From Geotalea sp. SG265 (GTDB lineage: Bacteria > Desulfobacterota > Desulfuromonadia > Geobacterales > Geobacteraceae): a stretch of DNA of 64,000 nucleotides. Positions 57,145 through 64,000 of the stretch are shown here, one piece after another; the stretch's first letter is position 1, and the number at the start of each line of letters is the position of its first letter. The position numbers and the translations under genes were made by a program. The notes under the pieces are model-generated. The model did no database searches and had not been told where the DNA came from. It worked only from the letters and a program-made list of their open reading frames with translations. The stretch covers positions 1 to 64,000 of the forward strand of contig NZ_JAKZFT010000003.1 of the NCBI RefSeq assembly GCF_022808985.1, written 5' to 3'.

Positions 57145-57802
57145 CAGAGTCCTCCACAATACGTCCCTTTTCCAGAACGACTACTCTCCGGTGGGAATTT
57201 TCAATGGCGCGGCGATCATGGGTTGCGACGATAACGGTAGTCCCCCTTATGTTCGCTTCCTTGAAAATGGCCAGAATCTGCTCCTTGTTTTCTTCGTCGA
57301 GATTTCCCGTCGGTTCGTCGGCCAGCAGGATCTTAGGATCGTTTACCAGTGCACGGGCCAGGGCGATCCGCTGTTGCTCGCCCCCCGAAAGCCTTAAGGG
57401 GCTGCTGTTGATCTTATGCTCCAACCCCATTTGTTTCAGTATGTGATACACCTTCTTGCCGATGTCTTTCTTGCCCCATCCGAGCACCTCCAGGGTGACC
57501 GCCACATTTTCCAGGACCGTCCTTTGGGGAAGGAGTTTGAAATCCTGGAAAACCACGCCGACCTTCCGTCTCAGGAGTGGAATCTGTGAGCGGGAGAGCC
57601 GGGAGATATTCTGCCCATCAATGACCACCTGCCCCTGTGTGGGATCAAGCGCCCCGTAAAGCAGTTTCAACAGGGTCGACTTCCCGGCACCCGACTGTCC
57701 GGTCAAAAAAATAAAATCCCCTTTGGGGACCTTGAGACTGACATTGTTGAGGGCCGCCATATCATTCTGATAGGCGAGTGAGACATTATGCAACTGGATC
57801 AT
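57128..57802 (-). CDS. ftsE: Cell-division ATP-binding protein FtsE
   Basis: 224 residues. All ABC motifs are intact: Walker A GQSGAGKSTLLKLLYG, signature LSGGEQQRIALARAL, Walker B ILLADEPTGNLD, H-loop VATHDRR. It is the ATPase of the FtsEX complex at the divisome. Compare the degenerate ABC protein at 20286-20954, where the same motifs are lost. Confidence 0.96.
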   Translation of the reverse strand: MIQLHNVSLAYQNDMAALNNVSLKVPKGDFIFLTGQSGAGKSTLLKLLYGALDPTQGQVVIDGQNISRLSRSQIPLLRRKVGVVFQDFKLLPQRTVLENVAVTLEVLGWGKKDIGKKVYHILKQMGLEHKINSSPLRLSGGEQQRIALARALVNDPKILLADEPTGNLDEENKEQILAIFKEANIRGTTVIVATHDRRAIENSHRRVVVLEKGRIVEDSDVVAE

Positions 57803-57846
57803 GAATCAAGCCTCATCCTTATTTCTTTACAGCTGGGACGACAATG

Positions 57847-58287
57847 TCACCATTCGTTGTAGGCTATACCGTTGGTGCCGATCAGGTCCGATCCGCTATG
57901 GACATCATACACCGCCCCCTTGACCTCCAGCCCGTCGGCTCCGGGAGGAGGAGCCACCACCTTCCAGCTCTCCTTATCGTTGGTAAAGGGGTCTTTCGGT
58001 AGATCGCGCAGGTATTTTTTGTCCACCAGTTCCTGCAGAGCGTCGGGATATTTGCCCTGATCAGCATAGAAATTGTCGATGGTAGTGCGGAAATTGTAAA
58101 GATCTTCGCGCAGCACCGCTTCCTTGGCCTTGATAATCCCCCACTTGTAATTGGGAACGGCGATGGCGGCAAGGATACCAACAATGGACATGACTATCAA
58201 CAACTCAATGAGCGTAAAGCCCTTTTTATCAACGAAGGTATATCGTTTTGCCTTCTGCAACGATTTGTCGGGTGCGGATATATTCAT
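57847..58287 (-). CDS. Type II secretion/type IV pilus-like pseudopilin (GspG-type)
   Basis: 146 residues from the ATG at 58287, which overlaps the upstream stop by one base. A prepilin motif (KKGFTLIELLIVMSIVGILA: Gly before Phe, Glu at +5) begins at about residue 22 after a short leader. The C-terminal part contains the calcium-loop-like PFTNDKESWK and a GxxGIAYNEW end. It is the major pseudopilin of a type II-like system. In Geobacter sulfurreducens an atypical type II system with the pseudopilin OxpG secretes the multicopper protein OmpB. I judge this to be that kind of locus. Confidence 0.87.
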   Translation of the reverse strand: MNISAPDKSLQKAKRYTFVDKKGFTLIELLIVMSIVGILAAIAVPNYKWGIIKAKEAVLREDLYNFRTTIDNFYADQGKYPDALQELVDKKYLRDLPKDPFTNDKESWKVVAPPPGADGLEVKGAVYDVHSGSDLIGTNGIAYNEW

Positions 58288-58793
58288 CACCAGTCCTTGT
58301 ATTTGGTGCCGTCGATGGCCGTCTCTTCACTCAAGGAATAGACATCGTAGACGTCTTCTCCCCCCCAGGTCGTACTGTCCGGCTTGTCAGCATATGAGCG
58401 AAGTCCCCATAGCTCCTCTTCCTTGACATCCTCCCCCGGCTTGGTGGGATTGAAGGGGTCACGGGGAACCCGGCGCAGGAATTTGATATTGTTCTCGGTC
58501 AGGCCGCCGAAGTCATAGCCCTCCACCAGCTGTTTCAGTGACTCGGGGTAGCCCGATTTGTTCTGTACCGAAGGAAGCTTTTTTTCCGCTATCGCCTCGT
58601 CATATTTCTTCTTGAATTCATCAATGGCGGTACGGATCGTCCTCAGGTTCCGCTTCAGCTCCAACTCCTTGGTCCTTCGCGCCGTCATCTGGGCCGACGG
58701 TAGTATCACAGCCGCCAGAATGGAAAGAATGACCAGGGTCACCACCAGCTCGACTAGGCTGACGCCCTGTTTATTTCTCGTCAAAAGCTTCAT
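58287..58793 (-). CDS. Pseudopilin-like secretion protein
   Basis: 168 residues. N-terminal KQGVSLVELVVTLVILSILA is a class III prepilin signal (cleavage before Val at about residue 11, Glu at +5). The mature part is longer than the next gene's and has a similar C-terminal region ending TKYKDW, so the two are probably paralogues. It assembles in the pseudopilus. Confidence 0.85.
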   Translation of the reverse strand: MKLLTRNKQGVSLVELVVTLVILSILAAVILPSAQMTARRTKELELKRNLRTIRTAIDEFKKKYDEAIAEKKLPSVQNKSGYPESLKQLVEGYDFGGLTENNIKFLRRVPRDPFNPTKPGEDVKEEELWGLRSYADKPDSTTWGGEDVYDVYSLSEETAIDGTKYKDW

Positions 58794-58813
58794 CTATCGG
58801 TCAAGGCTCATTC

Positions 58814-61258
58814 TTATTGTACTTGAACCACAGCACTGTAAGCTACGGCCTCCACCGGCTTGCCGCCGACAGCAGAAAAATTCGTGTCCAGGAAGCCCAT
58901 GCTGGCCGGCCCCTGGTTTTTTGCCTTGAATGTAACCGTTACCAGGGTGCCGCTGCCGCTTACCCCCCCCGTATCGGGAGAACGGAAAAGGTTGACCGCC
59001 ACCTGCCCCGTTGTTTTGTCGATTGTGGGGCGAAACGTTGTCGGCTTGCCGTCCTTCTTCATCAGGGGACCCTCCGTAACCCCAACCAGTTCGAGGAAGA
59101 TGGGATCATATGCCAGCGTGAAGGGAGCACTGATCAGATTGGCTGCATTGGCAGCCTTCACCTCGACGGTGAATTGGTCATTAACCTTTACCGAAGCAGG
59201 TGCCGCTAGGTTGAGGGTGACCTTGGGAGCAGGCTGCTGTTCTGCAGCAGGGGCAGGCGCCGGTGCGGCAGTAACCGGTGGAGCAGGCTGTGCGGCCGGG
59301 CCGGCCTTCTTTTCGGTTTCAGGTTTCACCGCAGGCGTTGCGGGGGGCTGCGTCTGGGCCTCGGCCGGGGGGAGGGGCGCTGTCTGCACGGCAGGGACCA
59401 GCTCAGGCTCCTGGACAAAGGATGAATAGGGCTTGGACAGGGAGGGTTCGTCCTCCTTGCCGGACCAGAATCCCGCCGCCTCCCCTTCAGGCACGGTGAC
59501 AGAACGGACGACCCGGGGGGTGATAGCCAACACCAGCTCAGATTTGCTATTGGAGTTGTCGTTACTGGACAAGAGCGGACCGATGATGGGGATATCCCCC
59601 AGCACCATGACCTTCTGCTTGCTCTTGGTATTGGAATCCTGAATGAGGCCGCCGATAATGCTGGTTTCCCCATCCTTGAGGCTCAAAACCGTATCCAGGT
59701 TGCGGGTACCGATGGTGACGACGGTGGTGAGCGAACTGGCGTCGCCAATCTTGTCCTTGCTGAGGATTGAGCTGACCTCCAGGCTCAGCTTGATGGCAAC
59801 CTCGTTGTTCAGCTGGATGGTCGGCTCGGCGTTAAGCTTGACCCCAACATCGACGTATTGGACATTGACGTTGACGCCAATGCTCGTACCGTTGGTGGAG
59901 GTGGTGGTGATCGGTACCCTGGTTCCCACATTGAATTTGGCCTTCTCCCGGTTCTTAACCCGTATCTTCGGATTAGCCAGGGTTTCACTGTTGGACAAGG
60001 TCTTGCCGAAATTGAATGTGGCATTGGGTACGGTCAGGAAGCCGTTGAAACCGCGCCAACGGAAGAGCGTCAGCAGGTTATCGGGACTGGCGGTCGTGCT
60101 GGAAGTGCTGGAAGAACTGGTTGTGGACGTTGGCTGAACAAGGACATCCGATAGGAAAGTTGTAGTTTTTTCTTTGGCTGCAGCAGTAGAGACGGCATAG
60201 CGGCTCAAGGCCAGACCAAAATTCTCCGTGTTGCCCTTTGATATTTCGATCACCTCGACTTCAAGAACCACTTCCGCATCGGGAACATCGTTGGCATCGA
60301 GAATTTTCTGCGCCACCTCGATGACCTCGGGAGTGTCCCTTATGACCAGGGCGTTAACCTCTTCGTTCACATAGATTTTCTTCACCTGCAGCATGGTGCG
60401 GATCAGGTTGACCGCCTTTTTGGCGTCGAGTTTGTTGAGATAAAAGGTCTGGACGACCAGCTCTTCATACTGCTTGGTCTTCTCGGGGCTTTTGGTGTAA
60501 ATGATGATGGTGTTCTCGTTGAGGACCTTTTTGCCCAGCTTGTTCACACCGCAGATGATATCCAGTGCCTGCTGAAAGGTAGCATTTTCCAGATAAATGG
60601 AGAAGTTCTGGTCCTTGACCCCCTCGTCGAAAACGAAATTAATGCCTGAAAGCTGGGAGATTATATTGAAAATCTCTTTGATTTTGGCGTCCTTGAACTT
60701 GAGGGTAAGGGGCTTGTTGGACTTGAGGTTCAGCTCGTAACCATCCATCTTCGGTTTCTTGCTCTTCAGCAGCCGGTCTATGGCGTTTTTGGCCTCATCA
60801 TTGTTCGCGTTGAACTCCAGGGCTTTTTGATAGGAGCGGAGTGCCTCCCTGGGTTTACGGTTTTTTTCGAACTCCTCCCCTTCTTTCTGGTAGACCAGTG
60901 AATTCCTCAGTCTGATCACCAGTTCGCTCTGCTGCTGGGCCTGTTGCAGGGAAGAATCCAGGGCAAAAGCGGTCTGGAACTCGCGAAGTGCGTCATCGTA
61001 ATTTTTAGCTGTCAGAAATTCGTTTCCTTTTCTCAGGTGCTTCTGAGCAGCTGCCGCACTGGCCTGGAGGAACCGGGCGCGGTACTCTCCCACATCCGGG
61101 TTTGCGCCTGAAACCTCCGCATACTTAAGAACGGCTTCATCCAGGCGCCCCTCCCGCTCCAGCTTTTCGGCGGTGCTGAATGCGGAGCGACCGCCGGCAC
61201 AGCCGGCGAGAATAGCCAGGCCAAGTAACATGGTAAGCAGCTGTTTGAAGGGGTGCAT
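58814..61258 (-). CDS. Secretin (GspD-like) lipoprotein with C-terminal cohesin domain
   Basis: 814 residues. Signal peptide with lipobox AILAGC. TPR-like helices (about 25-165). N0/N1 domains (about 175-330, LTLKFKDAKIKEIFNIISQL then IYLENATFQQALDII). The secretin core (about 335-600) includes VEVIEISKGN, the conserved end SELVLAITPRVVR and the GETSIIGGLI motif. A Pro/Ala/Gln-rich linker (about 610-680) leads to a cohesin domain (about 685-814: VNDQFTVEVKAANAANLISA, then FTLAYDPIFLELVGV). It forms the outer-membrane exit channel. The cohesin tail is a striking addition. Confidence 0.92.
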   Translation of the reverse strand: MHPFKQLLTMLLGLAILAGCAGGRSAFSTAEKLEREGRLDEAVLKYAEVSGANPDVGEYRARFLQASAAAAQKHLRKGNEFLTAKNYDDALREFQTAFALDSSLQQAQQQSELVIRLRNSLVYQKEGEEFEKNRKPREALRSYQKALEFNANNDEAKNAIDRLLKSKKPKMDGYELNLKSNKPLTLKFKDAKIKEIFNIISQLSGINFVFDEGVKDQNFSIYLENATFQQALDIICGVNKLGKKVLNENTIIIYTKSPEKTKQYEELVVQTFYLNKLDAKKAVNLIRTMLQVKKIYVNEEVNALVIRDTPEVIEVAQKILDANDVPDAEVVLEVEVIEISKGNTENFGLALSRYAVSTAAAKEKTTTFLSDVLVQPTSTTSSSSTSSTTASPDNLLTLFRWRGFNGFLTVPNATFNFGKTLSNSETLANPKIRVKNREKAKFNVGTRVPITTTSTNGTSIGVNVNVQYVDVGVKLNAEPTIQLNNEVAIKLSLEVSSILSKDKIGDASSLTTVVTIGTRNLDTVLSLKDGETSIIGGLIQDSNTKSKQKVMVLGDIPIIGPLLSSNDNSNSKSELVLAITPRVVRSVTVPEGEAAGFWSGKEDEPSLSKPYSSFVQEPELVPAVQTAPLPPAEAQTQPPATPAVKPETEKKAGPAAQPAPPVTAAPAPAPAAEQQPAPKVTLNLAAPASVKVNDQFTVEVKAANAANLISAPFTLAYDPIFLELVGVTEGPLMKKDGKPTTFRPTIDKTTGQVAVNLFRSPDTGGVSGSGTLVTVTFKAKNQGPASMGFLDTNFSAVGGKPVEAVAYSAVVQVQ

Positions 61259-61285
61259 TATTAAAGCTCCTTATGGGCAGTCTTT

Positions 61286-61918
61286 TCAGCGTTTCGGTGC
61301 AGCCAGGGACTTGTTCTCCACCAGGGGAATGACGATTTCCCCTCCATCTGCCAGCGGGCGGATTGTCAGCGCATCATCGGTAAGGTTGGCAACCTGATAT
61401 TTGCCGGCAATGGTATCCCCTTTTTTTACGAGAAAAATCTCCTTATCGCTGGAGAGAAAGATCGTCTTCGTGTTGTCTTTTTTCAAAAAGCCGAGAAAGG
61501 TAAATCTCGCCATATCTCGTTGTACGGGAGTCGGCTCGGGAATCTGAGCAACAGGAGGCACCACGGATGGTGGTGGTCTCAGGGGTGGTGGTGGCGGTAC
61601 AGGGAGAGTGATTCTCCCCGTTGGCTTCGCCTCCGGTTTAGCCTCTTCGTGGAATATTGGGGAAAAAAGGTTCCGTCTGAAGCCGGCAAACTTCGGGTGC
61701 TCCTTGTCCAGCAATTCCAGGTGCAGCTTTTTTTCATCCAGCCGTGCGGAACTTAGCCCGGAGAATGCTTTTGCGCTCCGTTGGCTTGTTGGTGACGTTT
61801 GTCCCCCGTATTTGAGATTTGCGGCCTTCTTCTGCCGTGGCTGGCTGAAAAAACTGTATATCACGGACAAGATGAGCACCAGTACCAGAATGGCAAGGGT
61901 CAGTTTTTTCCTGTTCAT
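61286..61918 (-). CDS. PilP/GspC-like periplasmic assembly protein
   Basis: 210 residues. One N-terminal membrane segment (about 7-25) and a long proline-rich stretch (about 105-130, PPPPPLRPPPSVVPP) lead to a small beta domain (about 135-205: RFTFLGFLKKDNTKTIFLSS and VKKGDTIAGKYQV). This domain resembles the HR-type domain of PilP/GspC that docks to the secretin. It lies between the secretin and the PilO-like gene, the expected position. Confidence 0.7.
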   Translation of the reverse strand: MNRKKLTLAILVLVLILSVIYSFFSQPRQKKAANLKYGGQTSPTSQRSAKAFSGLSSARLDEKKLHLELLDKEHPKFAGFRRNLFSPIFHEEAKPEAKPTGRITLPVPPPPPLRPPPSVVPPVAQIPEPTPVQRDMARFTFLGFLKKDNTKTIFLSSDKEIFLVKKGDTIAGKYQVANLTDDALTIRPLADGGEIVIPLVENKSLAAPKR

Positions 61919-62466
61919 CGCCCCTCCATCCGGAAATAGGTGGTCAGCCTCAGCTTCAGATCAACCTCTTCTTTTGTCTGGCTGGTATTGGCAAGGGAGA
62001 GGTTGTCCAATACTATTATCTGCCGGGAGCGCTGCAGGTCTGAGATGAGGCTCTTAAGACCGGCATAGCGGCCCGAAACCGAAAAATCAATGGTGTAGGC
62101 AAGCAGTCCTTGCTCCTTGATACTGCCAGGCTTATAGGTAACGCTTTTTACCACCAGGTTATTGTTGGCGGCGGCTTCGTACAATTCGCCTAAAAGCCGC
62201 GCGAAATCCCTTTGGGGAAGAATCCTGGCGTCCCAGGTCTGCAAGTCTTTTGTCCCTTGGGCATAAACGGTGGCGGCATCTCGGATATCGGTCCGGCTGC
62301 TCTGCTGCCGTTTCTCGAACCAACTGGTCTGCAGGGAAGCAACCCGTGGCTCCTGATAGACGGAAAGAAACACAAAGGAAGCTATGTTCACGAAAAGCAG
62401 GCCCCCCGTAAGCATGACGGAGCGTTTCCTCGCCATCAGCGTCTCTTTAAGAAGTTTGAGATTCAT
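61915..62466 (-). CDS. PilO/GspM-like inner-membrane protein
   Basis: 183 residues. An N-terminal membrane helix (about 18-38) is followed by a ferredoxin-like periplasmic part with the phrase YTIDFSVSGRYAGLKSLISD, typical of PilO. It overlaps both neighbours by four bases. It stabilises the inner-membrane platform with the PilN-like protein. Confidence 0.78.
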   Translation of the reverse strand: MNLKLLKETLMARKRSVMLTGGLLFVNIASFVFLSVYQEPRVASLQTSWFEKRQQSSRTDIRDAATVYAQGTKDLQTWDARILPQRDFARLLGELYEAAANNNLVVKSVTYKPGSIKEQGLLAYTIDFSVSGRYAGLKSLISDLQRSRQIIVLDNLSLANTSQTKEEVDLKLRLTTYFRMEGR

Positions 62467-63002
62467 CGGTATATTACCGTGCAGGTAATGGTGAAACTTA
62501 CCCCCTTCTGATTCTGCCCGACCTTGACTGCCGATTGGTTCTCCAGAAAAATATTCCTGAAGTAGGAGGACGATGAAAGGACTTCGAAAAAGTGGCGTAA
62601 ATCTGCAAAGTCCCTTGCATATCCGGTCAGTTTGAGGCTCTGTTTCTGCACGTCGGGTTCGACAGTGGCAAGAGTGATTCTTTCCGGCACAACCGACTCC
62701 AGCTGATTCAGAAAACCAAGCCAGTCGAAATTTTTCCTGTCTATGACGGAATTGGCGAAGTGTATCTTCTTCAGTAATGCGTCGTACTGCTTCACGGGTA
62801 CCCCCTTAGTCTCCCCCTGCAGCTTTTTCTCCAAGGCTGCTACTTGCGTTTCAAGCCGTCTGCTCTCCCCGGCGTTGAAGGCGATTTCCTTGATGTTGAA
62901 GGAAAGCCACAGCAGTAGAAGGAGGATGGCAACAGCAATGGTGAGATTGACGTGACGTGTATTGATATAGCTTCTGGTCGCCAAGTTGATGTTCAGCTGC
63001 AT
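62463..63002 (-). CDS. PilN/GspL-like inner-membrane protein
   Basis: 179 residues. It starts MQLNINLATRSYINTR, the PilN cytoplasmic tail (consensus INLLPxR) that binds PilM. A membrane segment (about 22-40), a coiled coil and a small alpha/beta domain ending in LTGYARDFADLRHFF follow. It overlaps the PilO-like gene by four bases and the PilM-like gene by one. Confidence 0.8.
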   Translation of the reverse strand: MQLNINLATRSYINTRHVNLTIAVAILLLLLWLSFNIKEIAFNAGESRRLETQVAALEKKLQGETKGVPVKQYDALLKKIHFANSVIDRKNFDWLGFLNQLESVVPERITLATVEPDVQKQSLKLTGYARDFADLRHFFEVLSSSSYFRNIFLENQSAVKVGQNQKGVSFTITCTVIYR

Positions 63003-63928
63003 CAGAAAGTCCTCACTGCCGCACCGAGAGCACCCGACAAGGATTGCAGCAATCGTCGATCCGTAGCCAGACTATTCCGGCTGGCTACCACGCGGCTCAC
63101 ATCGAGCAAGATCGGTTCCGCCCCGATTGCATCACCGACCACGCCACGAAAAGATTCGGCTTCATCACCCGCAGCAAAACAAAAAATCTCGTTGGCGGAA
63201 AAGCCGGGAAACTTGTCCTGGAATACCAACTGTGAGTTGTTGATCTCCCGGAAGACGCGGTTCGGTTCGAAGGCACCCTGGGAAATGTCCTTGGAGCGGT
63301 AGAAAACAAGCACTTCGCCATAAAAGACCATCATGGTGAAGATACCGCCGTAAAAAGAGAAGAACGTGACGTTTTCCGTCAATGACAAACGGTTTGTAAA
63401 AAGCCGATAAATATTGAAACCGGTGAAATCGATGTACTTGGGTTCAAGCCCTGCCTGAATGAAGAGGTCCTCGAACTGGGTAATGACGTTGGTGGAAACG
63501 ATGGACACAAGGATAGACATGGCACCGTCGTCTCTTTCATCAAGGACCTGGTAATCCAGATGGGTTTCGTTAATATTGAAGGAGAAGTTTTTTTTCAGCT
63601 TCCAGCGAATGATTTCCTTTCCTTCATCCTTGCTTTTGAAGCGCGTCTCCACATCCATGAGCATAACCCGGCCCGTGCTTTCGGGCAGAGACAGGGAAAC
63701 GACCTCTGTTTTCGAAAGAAGCCGGAGATAGGTATCGCGAACGATGGCGACAAAAGCTGATGGATTCAGGACATTAGGCTCCTTCATGCCGAATTTCAGC
63801 ATACCCGGGGGAACGGGCGCCGTATTGCAAGCCGTCAGACTCAGGGACTGGCGACTTCCCTCAACGACGGCCATTTTCACGGCCTCCCCCGACAGTTCAA
63901 CTCCTATGGCTTTTTTCGAAAAAAACAT
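63002..63928 (-). CDS. PilM-like actin-fold ATPase
   Basis: 308 residues. It begins FFSKKAIGVELSGEAVKMAVV, the phosphate-binding start of the actin-like PilM fold. It lacks a membrane segment. It sits on the cytoplasmic face and binds PilN. The operon order PilM-N-O-P-secretin is that of type IV pili, while the two pseudopilins are of type II style. The start at 63928 has only a weak ribosome site. Confidence 0.8.
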   Translation of the reverse strand: MFFSKKAIGVELSGEAVKMAVVEGSRQSLSLTACNTAPVPPGMLKFGMKEPNVLNPSAFVAIVRDTYLRLLSKTEVVSLSLPESTGRVMLMDVETRFKSKDEGKEIIRWKLKKNFSFNINETHLDYQVLDERDDGAMSILVSIVSTNVITQFEDLFIQAGLEPKYIDFTGFNIYRLFTNRLSLTENVTFFSFYGGIFTMMVFYGEVLVFYRSKDISQGAFEPNRVFREINNSQLVFQDKFPGFSANEIFCFAAGDEAESFRGVVGDAIGAEPILLDVSRVVASRNSLATDRRLLQSLSGALGAAVRTF

Positions 63929-63949
63929 ATGTGACCCGGTAAGTTCGAT

Positions 63950-64000
63950 TTATTCAACAAAGGTGACGCGATTTATTTCCCTTAACGTGGTATCGCCTGC
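63950..64000 (-). CDS. 3' end of a further gene, probably a secretion-system protein
   Basis: The last 16 codons, ending GDTTLREINRVTFVE and a TAA at 63950-63952, lie in the window; the rest is upstream, outside it. Its stop is 21 bases before the PilM-like start, so it belongs to the same operon. A type II minor pseudopilin such as GspK would fit here, but the fragment is too short to say. Confidence 0.45.
   Translation of the reverse strand, partial: AGDTTLREINRVTFVE

Overview
The window is ordinary, dense bacterial chromosome, about 60% GC, from a member of the Geobacteraceae (Geobacter/Geotalea-like Desulfuromonadota). I infer this from four things: the long rimP-nusA-ylxRQ-infB-rbfA-nrnA-truB-rpsO-pnp operon; a TCA block with monomeric isocitrate dehydrogenase, malate dehydrogenase and a four-subunit 2-oxoacid:ferredoxin oxidoreductase; an atypical type II secretion locus of the Geobacter oxp type; and PATAN/DUF4388 proteins. 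No rRNA, tRNA, CRISPR array or prophage was seen. The only mobile element is the 3' end of an IS30-family transposase at the left edge.

Layout. 1-5036: IS30 end, nfeD-SPFH pair, a lipoprotein, a DJ-1/PfpI protein, a HepT/MntA toxin-antitoxin-like pair, a ribbon-helix-helix protein and a small membrane protein. 5047-18427 (minus): the translation/RNA operon from rimP through pnp, continuing into an M16 peptidase, dut, an M29 aminopeptidase and a Sua5/YrdC gene. 18729-22841 (plus): MBL-fold hydrolase, MlaE permease, a degenerate MlaF-like ABC protein, MlaD and a TPR lipoprotein. 22954-25136 (plus): thrC and a HAD hydrolase. 25673-31859 (minus): dCMP deaminase, nrdR, ribD, ribE, ribBA, ribH, nusB, hom. 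32058-35042 (minus): 7-TM protein, PATAN-like protein, HD-GYP protein. 35170-41337 (minus): korDABC, and icd-mdh. 41607-44102 (minus): aspS and a LysM lipoprotein. 44348-47193 (plus): a PATAN/receiver/GAF-like protein and a PilT-type ATPase. 47212-50407 (minus): SRPBCC protein and acnB. 50621-64000 (minus): a cohesin+dockerin protein, an Ig-repeat lipoprotein, ctpA, envC, ftsX, ftsE, two pseudopilins, a cohesin-tailed secretin and PilP/O/N/M-like assembly proteins.

Most notable observations. (1) korD, icd and acnB each carry a 17-bp palindrome of the form TTGTATAC-W-GTATACAA inside or over a recognisable sigma70 promoter, which suggests one repressor controls oxidative TCA enzymes. (2) The MlaF-like protein in an otherwise intact lipid-transport operon has lost every nucleotide-binding motif while its reading frame stays open. 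(3) The secretin ends in a cohesin domain and lies near a secreted cohesin+dockerin protein and an Ig-repeat lipoprotein, which suggests cohesin/dockerin docking at a type II-like secretion machine. (4) Several leader RNAs look regulatory: a terminator hairpin directly before rimP, a long hairpin before pnp, and mutually exclusive helices before the dCMP deaminase operon.
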